Assembly: GCA_009911195.1 (NCBI GenBank)
Contig: QXWV01000034.1
Coordinates: 1 to 47,204 of the forward strand
DNA length: 47,204 nucleotides
Origin: Lachnospiraceae bacterium
GTDB taxonomy: Bacteria; Bacillota; Clostridia; Lachnospirales; Lachnospiraceae
Direction: 5' to 3'
Shown here: in pieces, positions 24,150 to 34,547 of the stretch
Position numbering within the stretch: position 1 is the first letter of the stretch
Layout: every line of letters starts with the position of its first letter
Program-made: the position numbers and the translations under genes
Notes under the pieces: model-generated
Database searches by the model: none
Seen by the model: the letters and a program-made list of their open reading frames with translations, nothing else
Told to the model about the DNA's origin: nothing

Positions 24150-24515
24150 CTGTTCCGTTTCCTGATTTTGAAGCTGGGGCTGGAGACTCCAGGGCGTGAA
24201 GCGGATGATGCAGAAAGCAAGCTTTATAGCAAGCAGGAATTTCGCGAGAAGCAGGCAGCAAAGGGAGAAAATAAATATGTGATTGTAGCGGCAGCCTATC
24301 TGGAAGGATTGGGCGGAAAGGAAAATATCATTGATGTGACAAATTGTGCAACACGGCTGCGTGTTTCTGTAAAGGATGTGTCTCTGGTGAAACCGGATGG
24401 CTTTTTTAAGGAAAAAGGGGCACATGGCTTAGTGAAAAATGGAACAGCCCTCCAGATAATCGTGGGGTTAACAGTTCCGAAGGTGCGGGAAGAGTTTGAA
24501 AAGCTGGTCAGATAA
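24150..24515 (+). pseudogene. 3' remnant of a PTS alpha-glucoside EIICB gene (EIIB domain)
   Basis: The frame reads LFRFLILKLGLETPGRE, typical of the end of the EIIC membrane domain and linker in maltose/alpha-glucoside EIICB proteins. A complete EIIB domain then follows, with LGGKENIIDVTNCATRLRVSV including the phosphorylatable Cys. The ~400 residues of EIIC expected upstream are absent; instead the sequence joins element DNA at about 24141-24150. GGGGAGG (24141-24147) stands near the junction but no ATG or GTG follows at a proper distance, and the first in-frame candidate is a TTG at 24168. A free EIIB could in principle be made and work with another EIIC, but loss of function is more likely. 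It is followed by the matching GH4 gene. Confidence 0.8.
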
Positions 24516-24550
24516 AGCAAGCGGCCTATAAAAAAATGGAAAGGCATTGA

Positions 24551-25960
<1,410 letters not shown>

Positions 25961-26017
25961 GGGATTTTAAAATGCGGCATTGTGAGTGATAAAAACAATG
26001 CTTTGTCCATCTTTTTG

Positions 26018-26026
26018 TGATACAAT
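26018..26026 (+). promoter_or_regulatory. Extended -10 promoter of the rpiR gene
   Basis: TGA-TACAAT at 26018-26026, 27 nt before the start codon; no clear -35. It would let the regulator be expressed independently of the upstream genes. Confidence 0.5.
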
Positions 26027-26053
26027 GAGAAAAACAGGGAAGGTAGGCAGAGC

Positions 26054-26857
26054 ATGAGACTGGAATCCTTTGTAAGCAAACATTATAACGAATTGAACCC
26101 GAACGATTTAATCATATGGCGCTATATCTATCAGCATAAAGAACAATGTATGGAGATGAACATCGAAACACTGGCGGTATTGTGCAATGTATCGCGGAGT
26201 ACTGTTATGAGGTTTGCACAAAAGATAGGGTTCTCCGGCTATAGCGAGTTGAAAGCATGTCTCCGTTTGGAGATTGATGAAAATGCCATAGATACGCCGG
26301 AAGAACTTACCCGGATTGTCTGTGACAGCAATGTAAAGGCAATCCGGTATTTCCAAAAGCAGGAGTATGGACAGGCTTGCAAGCTTTTGTATGAAGCGGA
26401 TAGAATCTTTGTTTATGGAACTGGACGGGCGCAGCGGTCGGCAGCAGAAGAGTTCAAACGAATGATGCTGTCGCTGAATGTCCTGATTTATTTTATTCCG
26501 GCTGAAGGGGAATTAAGGAAGATTGCCAGGATGATGCGGCCGGAGGATGTCTTTTTGGTCATCTCTAAGTCAGGCGAAAATGAGGTGGTCAGGACGGTTC
26601 TGTTTGAATTGGAGAGTAAGGGTATTCCGGTCATATCGTTTACAAGGTATGGGAATAGTACGATTGCCAAGATGAGCACGGAGAACCTTTTTGCCAATAT
26701 AGAAGAGGTTGCTGTGCTGGAAGATACAAATTTTGAATCGATGTTGCCTGTGTTCATTATTTTAGAGATTTTATTCACCCGATTTGTGGAGTACCGTTCC
26801 CGGCAGACTGCCCAGATGAAGAACAACACGGAAGAAGGGCAGGGGCATAGGAGATGA
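26054..26857 (+). CDS. MurR/RpiR-family sugar-phosphate-responsive regulator
   Basis: A 267-aa regulator. An N-terminal RpiR-type helix-turn-helix (MNIETLAVLCNVSRSTVMRFAQKIGFSGYSELK, residues ~36-68) is followed by a SIS phosphosugar-binding domain (ADRIFVYGTGRAQRSAAEEF near 115; VFLVISKSGENEVVR near 165). GlvR-type regulators of this family respond to phosphorylated alpha-glucosides. Placement right after the GH4 gene makes it the likely controller of the alpha-glucoside PTS operon. AGGGAAGG precedes the ATG. No conserved operator could be identified by eye near the GH4 leader. Confidence 0.88.
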   Translation: MRLESFVSKHYNELNPNDLIIWRYIYQHKEQCMEMNIETLAVLCNVSRSTVMRFAQKIGFSGYSELKACLRLEIDENAIDTPEELTRIVCDSNVKAIRYFQKQEYGQACKLLYEADRIFVYGTGRAQRSAAEEFKRMMLSLNVLIYFIPAEGELRKIARMMRPEDVFLVISKSGENEVVRTVLFELESKGIPVISFTRYGNSTIAKMSTENLFANIEEVAVLEDTNFESMLPVFIILEILFTRFVEYRSRQTAQMKNNTEEGQGHRR

Positions 26858-26921
26858 CAAAGGGATAGGCAAAGCAGCATACTTGCGGGAAAAGAGGGAA
26901 AAAGCTCCTTTCGGGCAGTAC

Positions 26922-26948
26922 AAAGCCACCGGTTAAGCCGGTGGCTTT
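26922..26948. terminator. Bidirectional terminator between rpiR and lacI-2
   Basis: AAAGCCACCGG / CCGGTGGCTTT, perfect 11-bp stem with a 5-nt loop, between convergent genes. T-tracts are short on both strands. Confidence 0.75.
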
Positions 26949-26964
26949 GGTGTTTGTACACTAT

Positions 26965-27978
26965 TTATAACCCAATAACCCTTACACTCTCCCCCTGTAT
27001 AAGTTCAAAGGGCACCAGCTCGTGAACCGGCTCTTTTTTCAATTCAATTTGCCCGAATAAAATTTCAATGCTTCTTGTGGCAAGTGTCTTATACTGCTGT
27101 TTGATGGTAGTGAGCCTGGGATGGGAATATTCTGCCAACATAGTCCCGTCGAACCCAATTACGGAGATATCTTCCGGAACTTTGTAGCCCATATCAATTA
27201 AAGCCCGTATGGCGCCGATGGCCATAACATCCGACATGGCAAAAACCGCCGTTACCTCAGGGAATTTGGCTAACAGGCGTTTCATTCCCCGGTATGCACT
27301 GTCGAAGGAAAAACGCACGCTTTCGTAACAGCGTTCGGCATCAAAAACCATGTTGTGGCTGCGGAAACTTTCTACACAACCGATAAATCGCTGATGGCTT
27401 GCAAAAGAGAGTTCGATATTGCCCCCCAGGATACCGATTTGCCTGTGATTGGCTTCAAACAGAGTATTCACCGCACAATAAGAGGCTTTTATATCATCCG
27501 TGGAAACGCTGGATAAATTATCCAAATGCATTTGTTCCAACTGAGTAGTTACTATGACGCAGGGAACATCAATGCTGGAGAAGTCATGTTCAAAATATTC
27601 CGGGTTGCCTCCGAGGAACAGCAATCCCAAAGGCTTCCGTTCCCGGCAGAGCAGGAGCGCCTGTTCCACTTCATTATCATCTTCGTCGAGATAGGAGACG
27701 ATAACCGTATACCGGGTCTTTTCCACCATTCTTTGGATTTCCTCTACGATGCTGGCAAAAAGCATATTGGAGATACCTTTGACCAGCACGCCAATGGTTT
27801 CCGAGTTGTTTTGCTTTAAATGCTTTGCATTGTTGTTCGGTACAAAATGATATTTTGCTACTATTTCTCCTATTTTTTTCTTTGCATCCGGGCTGACGTC
27901 ATTCCGATGGTTGAGCACACGGGAAACGGTACTGACGGAGTAGCCGGATTCTTTAGCAATGTCCTTTATTGTAACCAT
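26965..27978 (-). CDS. LacI-family regulator of the first ABC sugar operon (lacI-2)
   Basis: A 337-aa classical LacI/GalR regulator. The helix-turn-helix reads TIKDIAKESGYSVSTVSRVLNHRNDVS. The hinge contains NNNAKHLKQ with the operator-intercalating Leu. The periplasmic-binding-protein-like domain has GLLFLGGNPEYFEHDF, TDDIKASYCAVNTL, FAMSDVMAIGAIRAL and VIGFDGT. The gene lies only 13 nt downstream of the second permease gene, so it is the last cistron of the transporter operon and would be autoregulated. Twin operators at 31327-31350 in front of the operon are its probable sites. Confidence 0.92.
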   Translation of the reverse strand: MVTIKDIAKESGYSVSTVSRVLNHRNDVSPDAKKKIGEIVAKYHFVPNNNAKHLKQNNSETIGVLVKGISNMLFASIVEEIQRMVEKTRYTVIVSYLDEDDNEVEQALLLCRERKPLGLLFLGGNPEYFEHDFSSIDVPCVIVTTQLEQMHLDNLSSVSTDDIKASYCAVNTLFEANHRQIGILGGNIELSFASHQRFIGCVESFRSHNMVFDAERCYESVRFSFDSAYRGMKRLLAKFPEVTAVFAMSDVMAIGAIRALIDMGYKVPEDISVIGFDGTMLAEYSHPRLTTIKQQYKTLATRSIEILFGQIELKKEPVHELVPFELIQGESVRVIGL

Positions 27979-27991
27979 ATAATATTTCCTT

Positions 27992-28897
27992 TTAACCCTT
28001 TACGGCACCGGCGAGCACACCTTCGATAATATACTTCTGGCATACCATATAAAAAATGACAATAGGTATAATTGCGAGCACCAGCACTGCCATCATGGCA
28101 CCCCAGTCCAACTGCCCATGGCTTTGCTTTAAATACTGTATGGCAATGGGAAGGGTTTTATACTTATTGATGTTAAGTACAAGGCTGGGAAGCAAATAGT
28201 CATTCCATATCCACATGGCCTGCAGGATAGAGACAGTAACAGTAGTGGGTTTTAAAATAGGGAATACTACACGGAAAAAGGTCTGTATAGGGGTACAGCC
28301 GTCTATCATGGCGGCTTCCTCAATCTCTATGGAAATCCCCTTGACAAAGCCGGTAAACATAAAGACGGACAGCCCCGCGCCGAATCCCAAATATACAATG
28401 ACAATACCCATAGGATTGCTCAGCTTCAGCATATTTGCAAATTTAGATAACGTAAACATTACCATCTGGAAAGGCACAATCATGGAGAAGAGGCAAAGCA
28501 CATAAATAGTCTTTGTGGCCAGATTGTGCACCCTGGTAATGTACCAAGCACACATGGACGTACAGATAATAATTACAACTACGGAAGCTACGGTAATAAA
28601 CAGGGAATAGCCAAAGGCATGGAAGAAGTCTGTCAACTTGATAGCAGTGGCGTAATTCTTCCATCCGTGCAATGCCCGTTCAATACCTTTTACATAAGAA
28701 TCCCAGCCGTCAGATAATGAGTTTGCGCTGATAGAAAAAGGATTCCGGAAAATAAAAGCCTTCTTTTTAAAAGAGTTCATAAGCACTAAGAAGAGCGGTG
28801 CAATCCAGATTATGCTTACAATAGCGAAGAAAAAGGTGAGCAGGCCGCCGTGCTTTGCCCGTCTTACGGTACTTACGGATTCATTATTTTTTGCCAT
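27992..28897 (-). CDS. ABC sugar transporter permease, MalG type
   Basis: A 301-aa inner-membrane permease with six predicted segments. The cytoplasmic EAA loop reads EAAMIDGCTPIQTFFRVVFPILKP, which contacts the ATPase. The C-terminus KYIIEGVLAGAVKG is typical of MalG homologues of the CUT1 family (oligosaccharide uptake). Its ATG overlaps the TAA of the MalF-type gene (TAATG), so the two are coupled. No ATPase gene is present in the operon. Confidence 0.92.
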   Translation of the reverse strand: MAKNNESVSTVRRAKHGGLLTFFFAIVSIIWIAPLFLVLMNSFKKKAFIFRNPFSISANSLSDGWDSYVKGIERALHGWKNYATAIKLTDFFHAFGYSLFITVASVVVIIICTSMCAWYITRVHNLATKTIYVLCLFSMIVPFQMVMFTLSKFANMLKLSNPMGIVIVYLGFGAGLSVFMFTGFVKGISIEIEEAAMIDGCTPIQTFFRVVFPILKPTTVTVSILQAMWIWNDYLLPSLVLNINKYKTLPIAIQYLKQSHGQLDWGAMMAVLVLAIIPIVIFYMVCQKYIIEGVLAGAVKG

Positions 28898-29754
28898 TAG
28901 TCCTGCACCTCCTTGCTGGTGGATAATTTATTTTGTGCCAGTGAAATCAGTGCAACTAAGATAAAGAAGATAACAGCTTTCGCCTGGCCTACTCCCTGCC
29001 ATCCGGTAGTGCCGTACATCGTATCATAGATGTTTAGGGCTAATAACTGTGACATTTTGCCAGGATTTCCGCCAGTCAAAGCCAAGTTCTGGTCGAACAG
29101 CTTAAAGCCGTTGGTCAGGGTCAAAAAAGTACAGACAGTGATAGTGGGCATCAGCATAGGAAGTGTAACATTCCTTAATAGCTGTAAATTGTTGGCCCCA
29201 TCGATTTTAGCCGCTTCGATTAAATCACCTGGAATATTCTGGATGCCAGCCACATAGATAATCATCATATATCCGATTTGCTGCCAACATACTACGATAA
29301 TCAATCCCCAGAAAGCGTACCATTGGGTGGAAACAATGGTCTTGGAAAAATGGGCAAGCACGCTGTTGAATAACATCAGCCAGATATAACTCAGCACAAT
29401 ACCGCCGATTAAGTTAGGCATAAAAAAGACTGTCCGGAATATATTGGTGCCCTTGATGCCCTTTGTCAGCGCCATGGCGATGGAAAAAGAGACTACATTG
29501 ATAATCAGTACGGATACTGCGGTGAACAATGTAGTATACCACAAGGAATGAAGAAATGTGGTATCCAGTTTCCCGTTTACAAAAAAGATTCTTGTATAAT
29601 TGCTAAATCCGACCCATTCCCAGTCAACTACAGTTGTAAACTTACAAAAGGATAAAAAGATACCATATGCAAAGGGCGCAATAAAACCGATAAAAAATGC
29701 AACCATAGTCGGAAGTACGAATATTGGAAAATATCTTTTAATTGCTTTTTCCAT
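28897..29754 (-). CDS. ABC sugar transporter permease, MalF type
   Basis: A 285-aa CUT1 permease. The N-terminus MEKAIKRYFPIFVLPTMVAFFIGFIAPF is the first transmembrane helix, and the EAA motif is EAAKIDGANNLQLLRNVTLPMLMP. The start at 29754 is chosen for GAGGG (29763-29759) just upstream; the frame opens earlier at 29790 without a ribosome site. It partners with the MalG-type protein encoded next and with the lipoprotein encoded upstream. Confidence 0.92.
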   Translation of the reverse strand: MEKAIKRYFPIFVLPTMVAFFIGFIAPFAYGIFLSFCKFTTVVDWEWVGFSNYTRIFFVNGKLDTTFLHSLWYTTLFTAVSVLIINVVSFSIAMALTKGIKGTNIFRTVFFMPNLIGGIVLSYIWLMLFNSVLAHFSKTIVSTQWYAFWGLIIVVCWQQIGYMMIIYVAGIQNIPGDLIEAAKIDGANNLQLLRNVTLPMLMPTITVCTFLTLTNGFKLFDQNLALTGGNPGKMSQLLALNIYDTMYGTTGWQGVGQAKAVIFFILVALISLAQNKLSTSKEVQD

Positions 29755-29835
29755 AAATCCCTCACTTTCTTCTAAAAAGGGAGCGAGCAAATGATTACCC
29801 GCCCCCTGATAGATTATTTTTTGATTTCTAAATTC

Positions 29836-31296
29836 TTATTTAGCTTCTTCAGCCAACTGCCACTGGGTAGCCCATCCATCAACAAAAGCTGTCTTTACGG
29901 CATCCCATTGTCCAGAACCATTGGTGTAAGCGGTGAGGGCGGCAACTACATCAGCTCTCCAGTCATCTACGTTAGGAGTTGCATTGAAGCTCCATGCTAC
30001 CGCTGTCTTTCCATCAGCCATGTAAGTGTTGTTATCCCTTACAAAAGCGTTTTCAGGTTCATAATCGCCTGTGAAGGTATCAAACGGAGCGGAAAGGCCC
30101 ATTTCGTTTGTAATTGCGTTACGTCCTTCGTCAGAGGTGATAACCCATTCCAGGAATGCTAAAGTAGCTGCAATATCTTCTTCGGAAGCCTTTGCATTAA
30201 CAGCCCAGTAATTTTCCGTACCTACGCAGAGCCCCTGGTTAGCATCGTCTACGCCATAGTAGATAGGCATCATACCGAGGTCTTCATCGGTAACTTCATA
30301 ACCATTGTCCGGGTTGGTCAGCGCTGCATATTCCCAGTTACCATTCTGGAAAAATACTGCTTCGCCCATGCCGAATTCCATTTCTGCATTGTAAGTGCCG
30401 CCTTCCAGAGTTTTAGGGTCTGCGGAAGAGGTGCCTACGTACATATCCCATACGTTTTTGAAGTTATCCAGATATTTGCCTTCGATTTCGGCCTGGCCTG
30501 CTACTAAATCACAGCCTGCATCCAGAAATTCATAATAGAGGGCAACGCCGGCAAGGTGTCCGGAGAATCTCCAGGAAGAACCGCCGTCTAAGCCTGAGGA
30601 AGAGAAGGCACCTGTCAGGTTGGTTCCCAGTGCGTCATTAATTTCATCCACGCGGCTGTTGATATCTTCGGCAACTGCCTTTAAGGTAGCGAAATCTTTA
30701 ATATCGTCTACGGAAGAAATTACAGCGCCTTCTACGGAGCAATAATCGTTAAGGATTGTCTTGTTATAAATGATACCATAGCATTCGTAGCAGTTTGCAA
30801 TGGCAGCTACCTTTCCATCATAGTTAATCACCAAGGATTTATCTGACAGATGGTCATATAATGCTGTACCGGAAAGGTCATAAGTATAATCGTTCCACGT
30901 CTGTGCCGCGGTTGCGTTACCAATGTTAAAAATAGTAGGGGCTTCGTCCTTTGCCATTTCTGCCTGCATTGTAGTGCTGTAGGTTCCTTCTGCTGCAGTC
31001 AGGACGTTTACTTCCACCCCTGTCTGTTCGGTATAGATATCAGCTAAATCTTTCCATTGCTGGTCGGATTCGGGTTTGAAGTTTAACAAATAAACGGAAC
31101 CATCTCCCGAGGGGGCCGCCGCCACTTCTTCTTCGACGGTTGAATCAGCAGTATCTTCTGCACTTTCATTGCTTTCTTCCGTTGTTTCGCTGCCTGTATC
31201 AGCAGCAGCATCCGGAGTACTGCTTCCGCCGCAGCCTGTCAGTAAAGCAGCAGCCATAGCAGATGCCAGAATTACGGATAATAATTTTCTTTTCAT
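29836..31296 (-). CDS. ABC sugar-binding lipoprotein (first system)
   Basis: An extracellular solute-binding protein of 486 aa. The signal peptide ends in lipobox LLTGC (Cys22), followed by an acidic Ser/Thr/Glu linker (~25-65) and a type-1 solute-binding fold (YLLNFKPESDQQWKDLADIYTEQTGVEVNV onward). It captures an oligosaccharide for the MalFG-type permease. Substrate is not certain. A divergent malQ gene and LacI control by sites resembling those at glgP point to maltodextrins or related alpha-glucans. First gene of the minus-strand operon. Confidence 0.92.
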   Translation of the reverse strand: MKRKLLSVILASAMAAALLTGCGGSSTPDAAADTGSETTEESNESAEDTADSTVEEEVAAAPSGDGSVYLLNFKPESDQQWKDLADIYTEQTGVEVNVLTAAEGTYSTTMQAEMAKDEAPTIFNIGNATAAQTWNDYTYDLSGTALYDHLSDKSLVINYDGKVAAIANCYECYGIIYNKTILNDYCSVEGAVISSVDDIKDFATLKAVAEDINSRVDEINDALGTNLTGAFSSSGLDGGSSWRFSGHLAGVALYYEFLDAGCDLVAGQAEIEGKYLDNFKNVWDMYVGTSSADPKTLEGGTYNAEMEFGMGEAVFFQNGNWEYAALTNPDNGYEVTDEDLGMMPIYYGVDDANQGLCVGTENYWAVNAKASEEDIAATLAFLEWVITSDEGRNAITNEMGLSAPFDTFTGDYEPENAFVRDNNTYMADGKTAVAWSFNATPNVDDWRADVVAALTAYTNGSGQWDAVKTAFVDGWATQWQLAEEAK

Positions 31297-31326
31297 AAAA
31301 TATCCTCCTTATAAATGTTTGTTTTC

Positions 31327-31392
31327 AAAAACGTTACCGGGAACGTTTTCAAGCTACGGTTTCATTATATTTCCAAGCGAAGGAAAAAGCAA
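31327..31392 (-). promoter_or_regulatory. Promoter and twin LacI operators of the first ABC operon
   Basis: Minus-strand promoter: TTGCTT (31392-31387), 17-nt spacer, TATAAT (31369-31364). Just downstream, two abutting 12-bp CG-centred operators face each other: AAAAACGTTACC (31327-31338) and GGGAACGTTTTC (31339-31350). Read on the same strand they agree at 10 of 12 positions. Confidence 0.75.
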
Positions 31393-31496
31393 GGGGAAAT
31401 TACATTTTCTATATTTTTCATAAGATTTAGCGGGTGTTTTTAGGGAAAATGCACAAAAGTGCTGCTGAAGAAGCTCTTATAACGGAAAAAAATTAT

Positions 31497-31525
31497 TTGC
31501 TTAATCCAAAAGGTATGTGTATACT
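31497..31525 (+). promoter_or_regulatory. Promoter of malQ
   Basis: TTGCTT (31497-31502), 17-nt spacer, TATACT (31520-31525). A palindrome ATTGCGC-CT-GCGCAAT (31571-31586) lies in the leader. The divergent region 31297-31641 contains no gene. Confidence 0.65.
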
Positions 31526-31612
31526 ATGAGTAAATGAAGGATAAGGGAAGTCTTATAAATAATTTTTAAAATTGCGCCTGCGCAATACACATAGTACATA
31601 AATGCAAATTTA

Positions 31613-31644
31613 CAGGTTGTGGAAAGGGCATGGGGATTAATATG
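31613..31644 (+). repeat. Start-site module, copy at malQ
   Basis: GTTGTGGAAAGGGCATGG with in-frame ATGs at 31630 and 31642, 12 nt apart; see the finding on this module. Confidence 0.6.
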
Positions 31645-33119
31645 AGGAAGAGCGGCATATTATTACCGGTTTCCAGTTTGCCTTCGGAGTATGGAATCGG
31701 TACGTTTTCTAAAGAGGCATATGAGTTCGTGGATTTTCTGGAAAGTGCGGGGCAGAGGTTTTGGCAGATTCTTCCGTTGGGGCCTACCGGGTATGGGGAT
31801 TCCCCGTACCAGTCATTTTCCACCTTTGCGGGAAACCCTTATTATATTGCCTTGGAGGACTTGGTTGGGAAAGGGTGGCTGACGAAGGAAGAATGCGATA
31901 GCTGTGACTTTGGCGGAGACGATGGGTATGTGGATTATGAGAAAATTTACCTGTCGCGCTTTCTGATTTTAAAGAAAGCATATGAAAGAAGCGGTATCGG
32001 GGAAGCGGAGGATTTCCGGCAGTTCCAGGAGGAAAACGGGTTTTGGCTGGAGGATTATGCGCTGTACATGGCGGTGAAAAATTCTTTCGGAGGGAAAAGC
32101 TGGACGGAATGGGAAGAGGATATCCGGGTGAGGAAGCCGGGGGCACTAAAGGCTTATCGGGAAAAATATAAAGAAGAGATAGAATTTTACCAGTTCCAGC
32201 AGTATCTTTTTGCAAAGCAATGGCTGGCGCTGAAGGAATACGCCAATAAAAAGGGAATACAAATCATAGGGGATATTCCTATTTATGTAGCACTTGACAG
32301 CGCGGATACGTGGGCGGCACCGGAACTGTTCCAATTAGATGAGGAATGCCGGCCCATAGGTGTGGCCGGATGCCCGCCGGATGCTTTTTCGGCAACGGGG
32401 CAACTGTGGGGGAATCCGCTATATAAGTGGGAATACCATAAGGAAACAGGATATGAATGGTGGATGCATCGGATTTCCTATTGCTACCGGCTGTATGACG
32501 TGGTAAGGATTGACCATTTCCGGGGATTTGACGAGTACTACTTTATCCCTTATGGAGATACAACCGCACAGTTTGGCCATTGGGAAAAAGGGCCGGGCTA
32601 TGATATTTTTAAGACAATGAAGGAAAAAATCGGCAAAAAACCGGTGATTGCGGAGGATTTGGGATATTTGACCCCCAGCGTCCTTAAACTGGTAAAAAAG
32701 ACGGGCTATCCGGGGATGAAAGTGTTGCATTTTGCCTTTGATGATAGTGAGGACAGCGCTATCTGACACATAAATACAACAGCAATGCGGTGGTGTATAC
32801 GGGAACCCATGACAATGACACAACCGTAGGCTGGTATAACACTTTAAATAGAAAGGATAAAGCTTTTGCAAAGCGTTATCTGAACATAAAATCAACAAAA
32901 GAAATCCACTGGGATTTTATTCGGGCAGCCTTATCCAGCGTGGCCGATACGGCGGTTATCCCCATGCAGGATTACCTTGGGCTGGGAGCGGAAGCCAGGA
33001 TAAATATTCCGTCCACTTTGGGCAATAACTGGAAATGGCGGTTGAAAAAAGGCCGGCTAAATGCCAACCTGGCCAAACGGATAAGGGAAATGGCCAAGTT
33101 GTATGGGCGGCTTGGATGA
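31642..33119 (+). pseudogene. malQ: 4-alpha-glucanotransferase with a one-base frameshift
   Basis: MalQ (amylomaltase, GH77) disproportionates maltodextrins by transferring glucan segments. The first frame (to the TGA at 32764-32766) contains GILLPVSSLPSEYGIG, GYGDSPYQSFSTFAGNPY, the nucleophile region RIDHFRGFDEY and the acid/base region AEDLGYLTP. It stops after FAFDDSEDSA. The -1 frame resumes exactly with YLTHKYNSNAVVYTGTHDNDTTVGW, holding the third catalytic Asp in THDND, and runs to 33119. One missing base near 32760 (GCT-TAT read as GCTAT) explains both frames. The restored protein would be about 490 aa, normal for MalQ. Whether this is a real mutation or a sequencing error in a TT pair cannot be told here. 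Confidence 0.85.
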
Positions 33120-33168
33120 GGGAAGCTAATCGGTTTTTCAAAAATGTATTAAGAAACAGGTATTGATT

Positions 33169-33660
33169 TTATAGCTTTTGCTGGCTTAAATAGGAATTAT
33201 GGTAGCGGCAATCGAAGGTAACGTCTTCTCCCAGCCATGCGGGGGGGAGAAAGGCATTAGCGGCGGCTTCGGTAGGGAATTCCACTTCCGCAATCATAAG
33301 GGGGCGGAAAGGCTCATCGAAGATATCCAGTTCGATTTTTAAAGGGGCATCCAGTTCTTCCGGAGAAAGGGATGCGGAAAATTCCGGCTTTTCCAGGGGG
33401 ATGAGATACCTTGTTTTGGAAATGATATTGCCGTCCGCTTTTTCCCGCAGATGATAATAGGCTGCTGCGTTGAGGGGGAGATTGTATTCCTCCCTTGCAA
33501 GCAGCCCTTTTCCTTTATATGTCATGTAATATTCTTCATCCTGCTTCCGGATACGGATGACCGGTTCGGTATTCAGATAAGCCTGTTCAATATGGTGGGA
33601 TTCATAACAATCCAGGTTGTCAAGCAGCTCCTTTATCATATACTTTCTTTCAATTTCCAT
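33169..33660 (-). CDS. CYTH-domain protein
   Basis: A 163-aa member of the CYTH superfamily (class IV adenylate cyclase / thiamine triphosphatase / triphosphate tunnel enzymes). The N-terminal ExExK signature is MEIERKYM; later RIRKQ, YMTYKGKG, KTRYLIPL, KIELDIFD and MIAEVEFPTEAAA supply the tunnel's acidic and basic strands. Likely a triphosphatase acting on a small triphosphate or polyphosphate; function in Firmicutes is mostly undefined. GGAGA lies 4-5 nt before the ATG within a GCGCAGAAATGGAG leader motif. Convergent with malQ. Confidence 0.85.
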   Translation of the reverse strand: MEIERKYMIKELLDNLDCYESHHIEQAYLNTEPVIRIRKQDEEYYMTYKGKGLLAREEYNLPLNAAAYYHLREKADGNIISKTRYLIPLEKPEFSASLSPEELDAPLKIELDIFDEPFRPLMIAEVEFPTEAAANAFLPPAWLGEDVTFDCRYHNSYLSQQKL

Positions 33661-33904
33661 ATTTTCTCCATTTCTGCGCTGCTTTTGCGCTCAAATTGTA
33701 TGTTTTTTATATTCTATCAAAAATAAGAAAGAATGCAATCATATGATTTATTCTTTTTTAATACTGTTATAAGATTTATTTCCTTTTAAAATCCCCTATA
33801 AAGTGGTAAAATATAAGTATGAAAAATCGGAAAATAATTTCCAGGGGGAAATAGAAAGATGTGGAGAAAAAAGCCGTTTAAAATGGCAGAATGAGAGGGA
33901 TAAA

Positions 33905-34462
33905 ATGAGTAAAGTATGTGTTTTTTTTGCGCCAGGGTATGAGGAAATTGAAGCTCTGGCTGTGGTTGACCTACTTAGGCGGGCAGGGATTGAAACGGAT
34001 ATGGTATCCATTACAAAAGAACGCCAGGCAACCAGTTCCCACGGGATAACCGTACAGATGGATAAACTGTTTAGCGAAGTGGATTTCCAGGAGGTGGATA
34101 TGATTGTCCTGCCGGGGGGGATGCCGGGAACGAAGAACCTGGAAGCGTTTGAGCCGCTGATGGAGATGGTGGATTCTTTTTATGCGGAAAAGAAACTTCT
34201 TGGGGCTATCTGTGCAGCCCCCAGCATCTTTGGCCACAAAGGTATGCTAAAGGGGAGGAAGGCATGCTGCTTCCCTGAGTTTGAAAGCCATTTGGAAGGG
34301 GCGGAAGTGACGAAGAACCCTGTGGAAAGTTCGGATTTTATCATTACGGGCAGAGGAATGGGATGTGCCGTGGATTTTGGCCTTGCTATTGTGGAGAAGT
34401 TTCAGGGCAAAGATGCGGCAGCAAAATTAGCGGAAAAAGTAGTTTATGGACATTATAAATAG
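33905..34462 (+). CDS. DJ-1/PfpI-family protein
   Basis: A 185-aa protein with the flavodoxin-like DJ-1 fold. The start is MSKVCVFFAPGYEEIEALAVVDLLRRAG, with the conserved Glu of EEIEA; LPGGMPGTKNL follows. The nucleophile-elbow Cys is in GAICAAPSIF (near residue 100). This resembles YajL/ThiJ-type proteins with proposed chaperone or deglycase activities, which remain debated. AGAGGGA precedes the ATG. The frame extends back to 33803 without a ribosome site. The 244-nt divergent region before it (33661-33904) shows AT-rich sequence but no gene. Confidence 0.85.
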   Translation: MSKVCVFFAPGYEEIEALAVVDLLRRAGIETDMVSITKERQATSSHGITVQMDKLFSEVDFQEVDMIVLPGGMPGTKNLEAFEPLMEMVDSFYAEKKLLGAICAAPSIFGHKGMLKGRKACCFPEFESHLEGAEVTKNPVESSDFIITGRGMGCAVDFGLAIVEKFQGKDAAAKLAEKVVYGHYK

Positions 34463-34514
34463 TTTCTTACCTCATAGGAAAGCCGTTTTTTGAACGCATG
34501 CGATAGAACGCGGG

Positions 34515-34547
34515 GCAAGTTGTGGAAAGGGTATGGATATTTCGATG
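34515..34547 (+). repeat. Start-site module, copy at the CBS gene
   Basis: GCAAGTTGTGGAAAGGGTATGG with in-frame ATGs at 34533 and 34545; preceded by CGCATGCG (34495-34502) and CCTCATAGGAA (34470-34480). Confidence 0.6.

Noticed and set aside
32790-33119. Independent small glucanotransferase-like gene
   Set aside because: Its sequence continues the malQ alignment exactly at the break; it has no own ribosome site and is the second half of a frameshifted gene.
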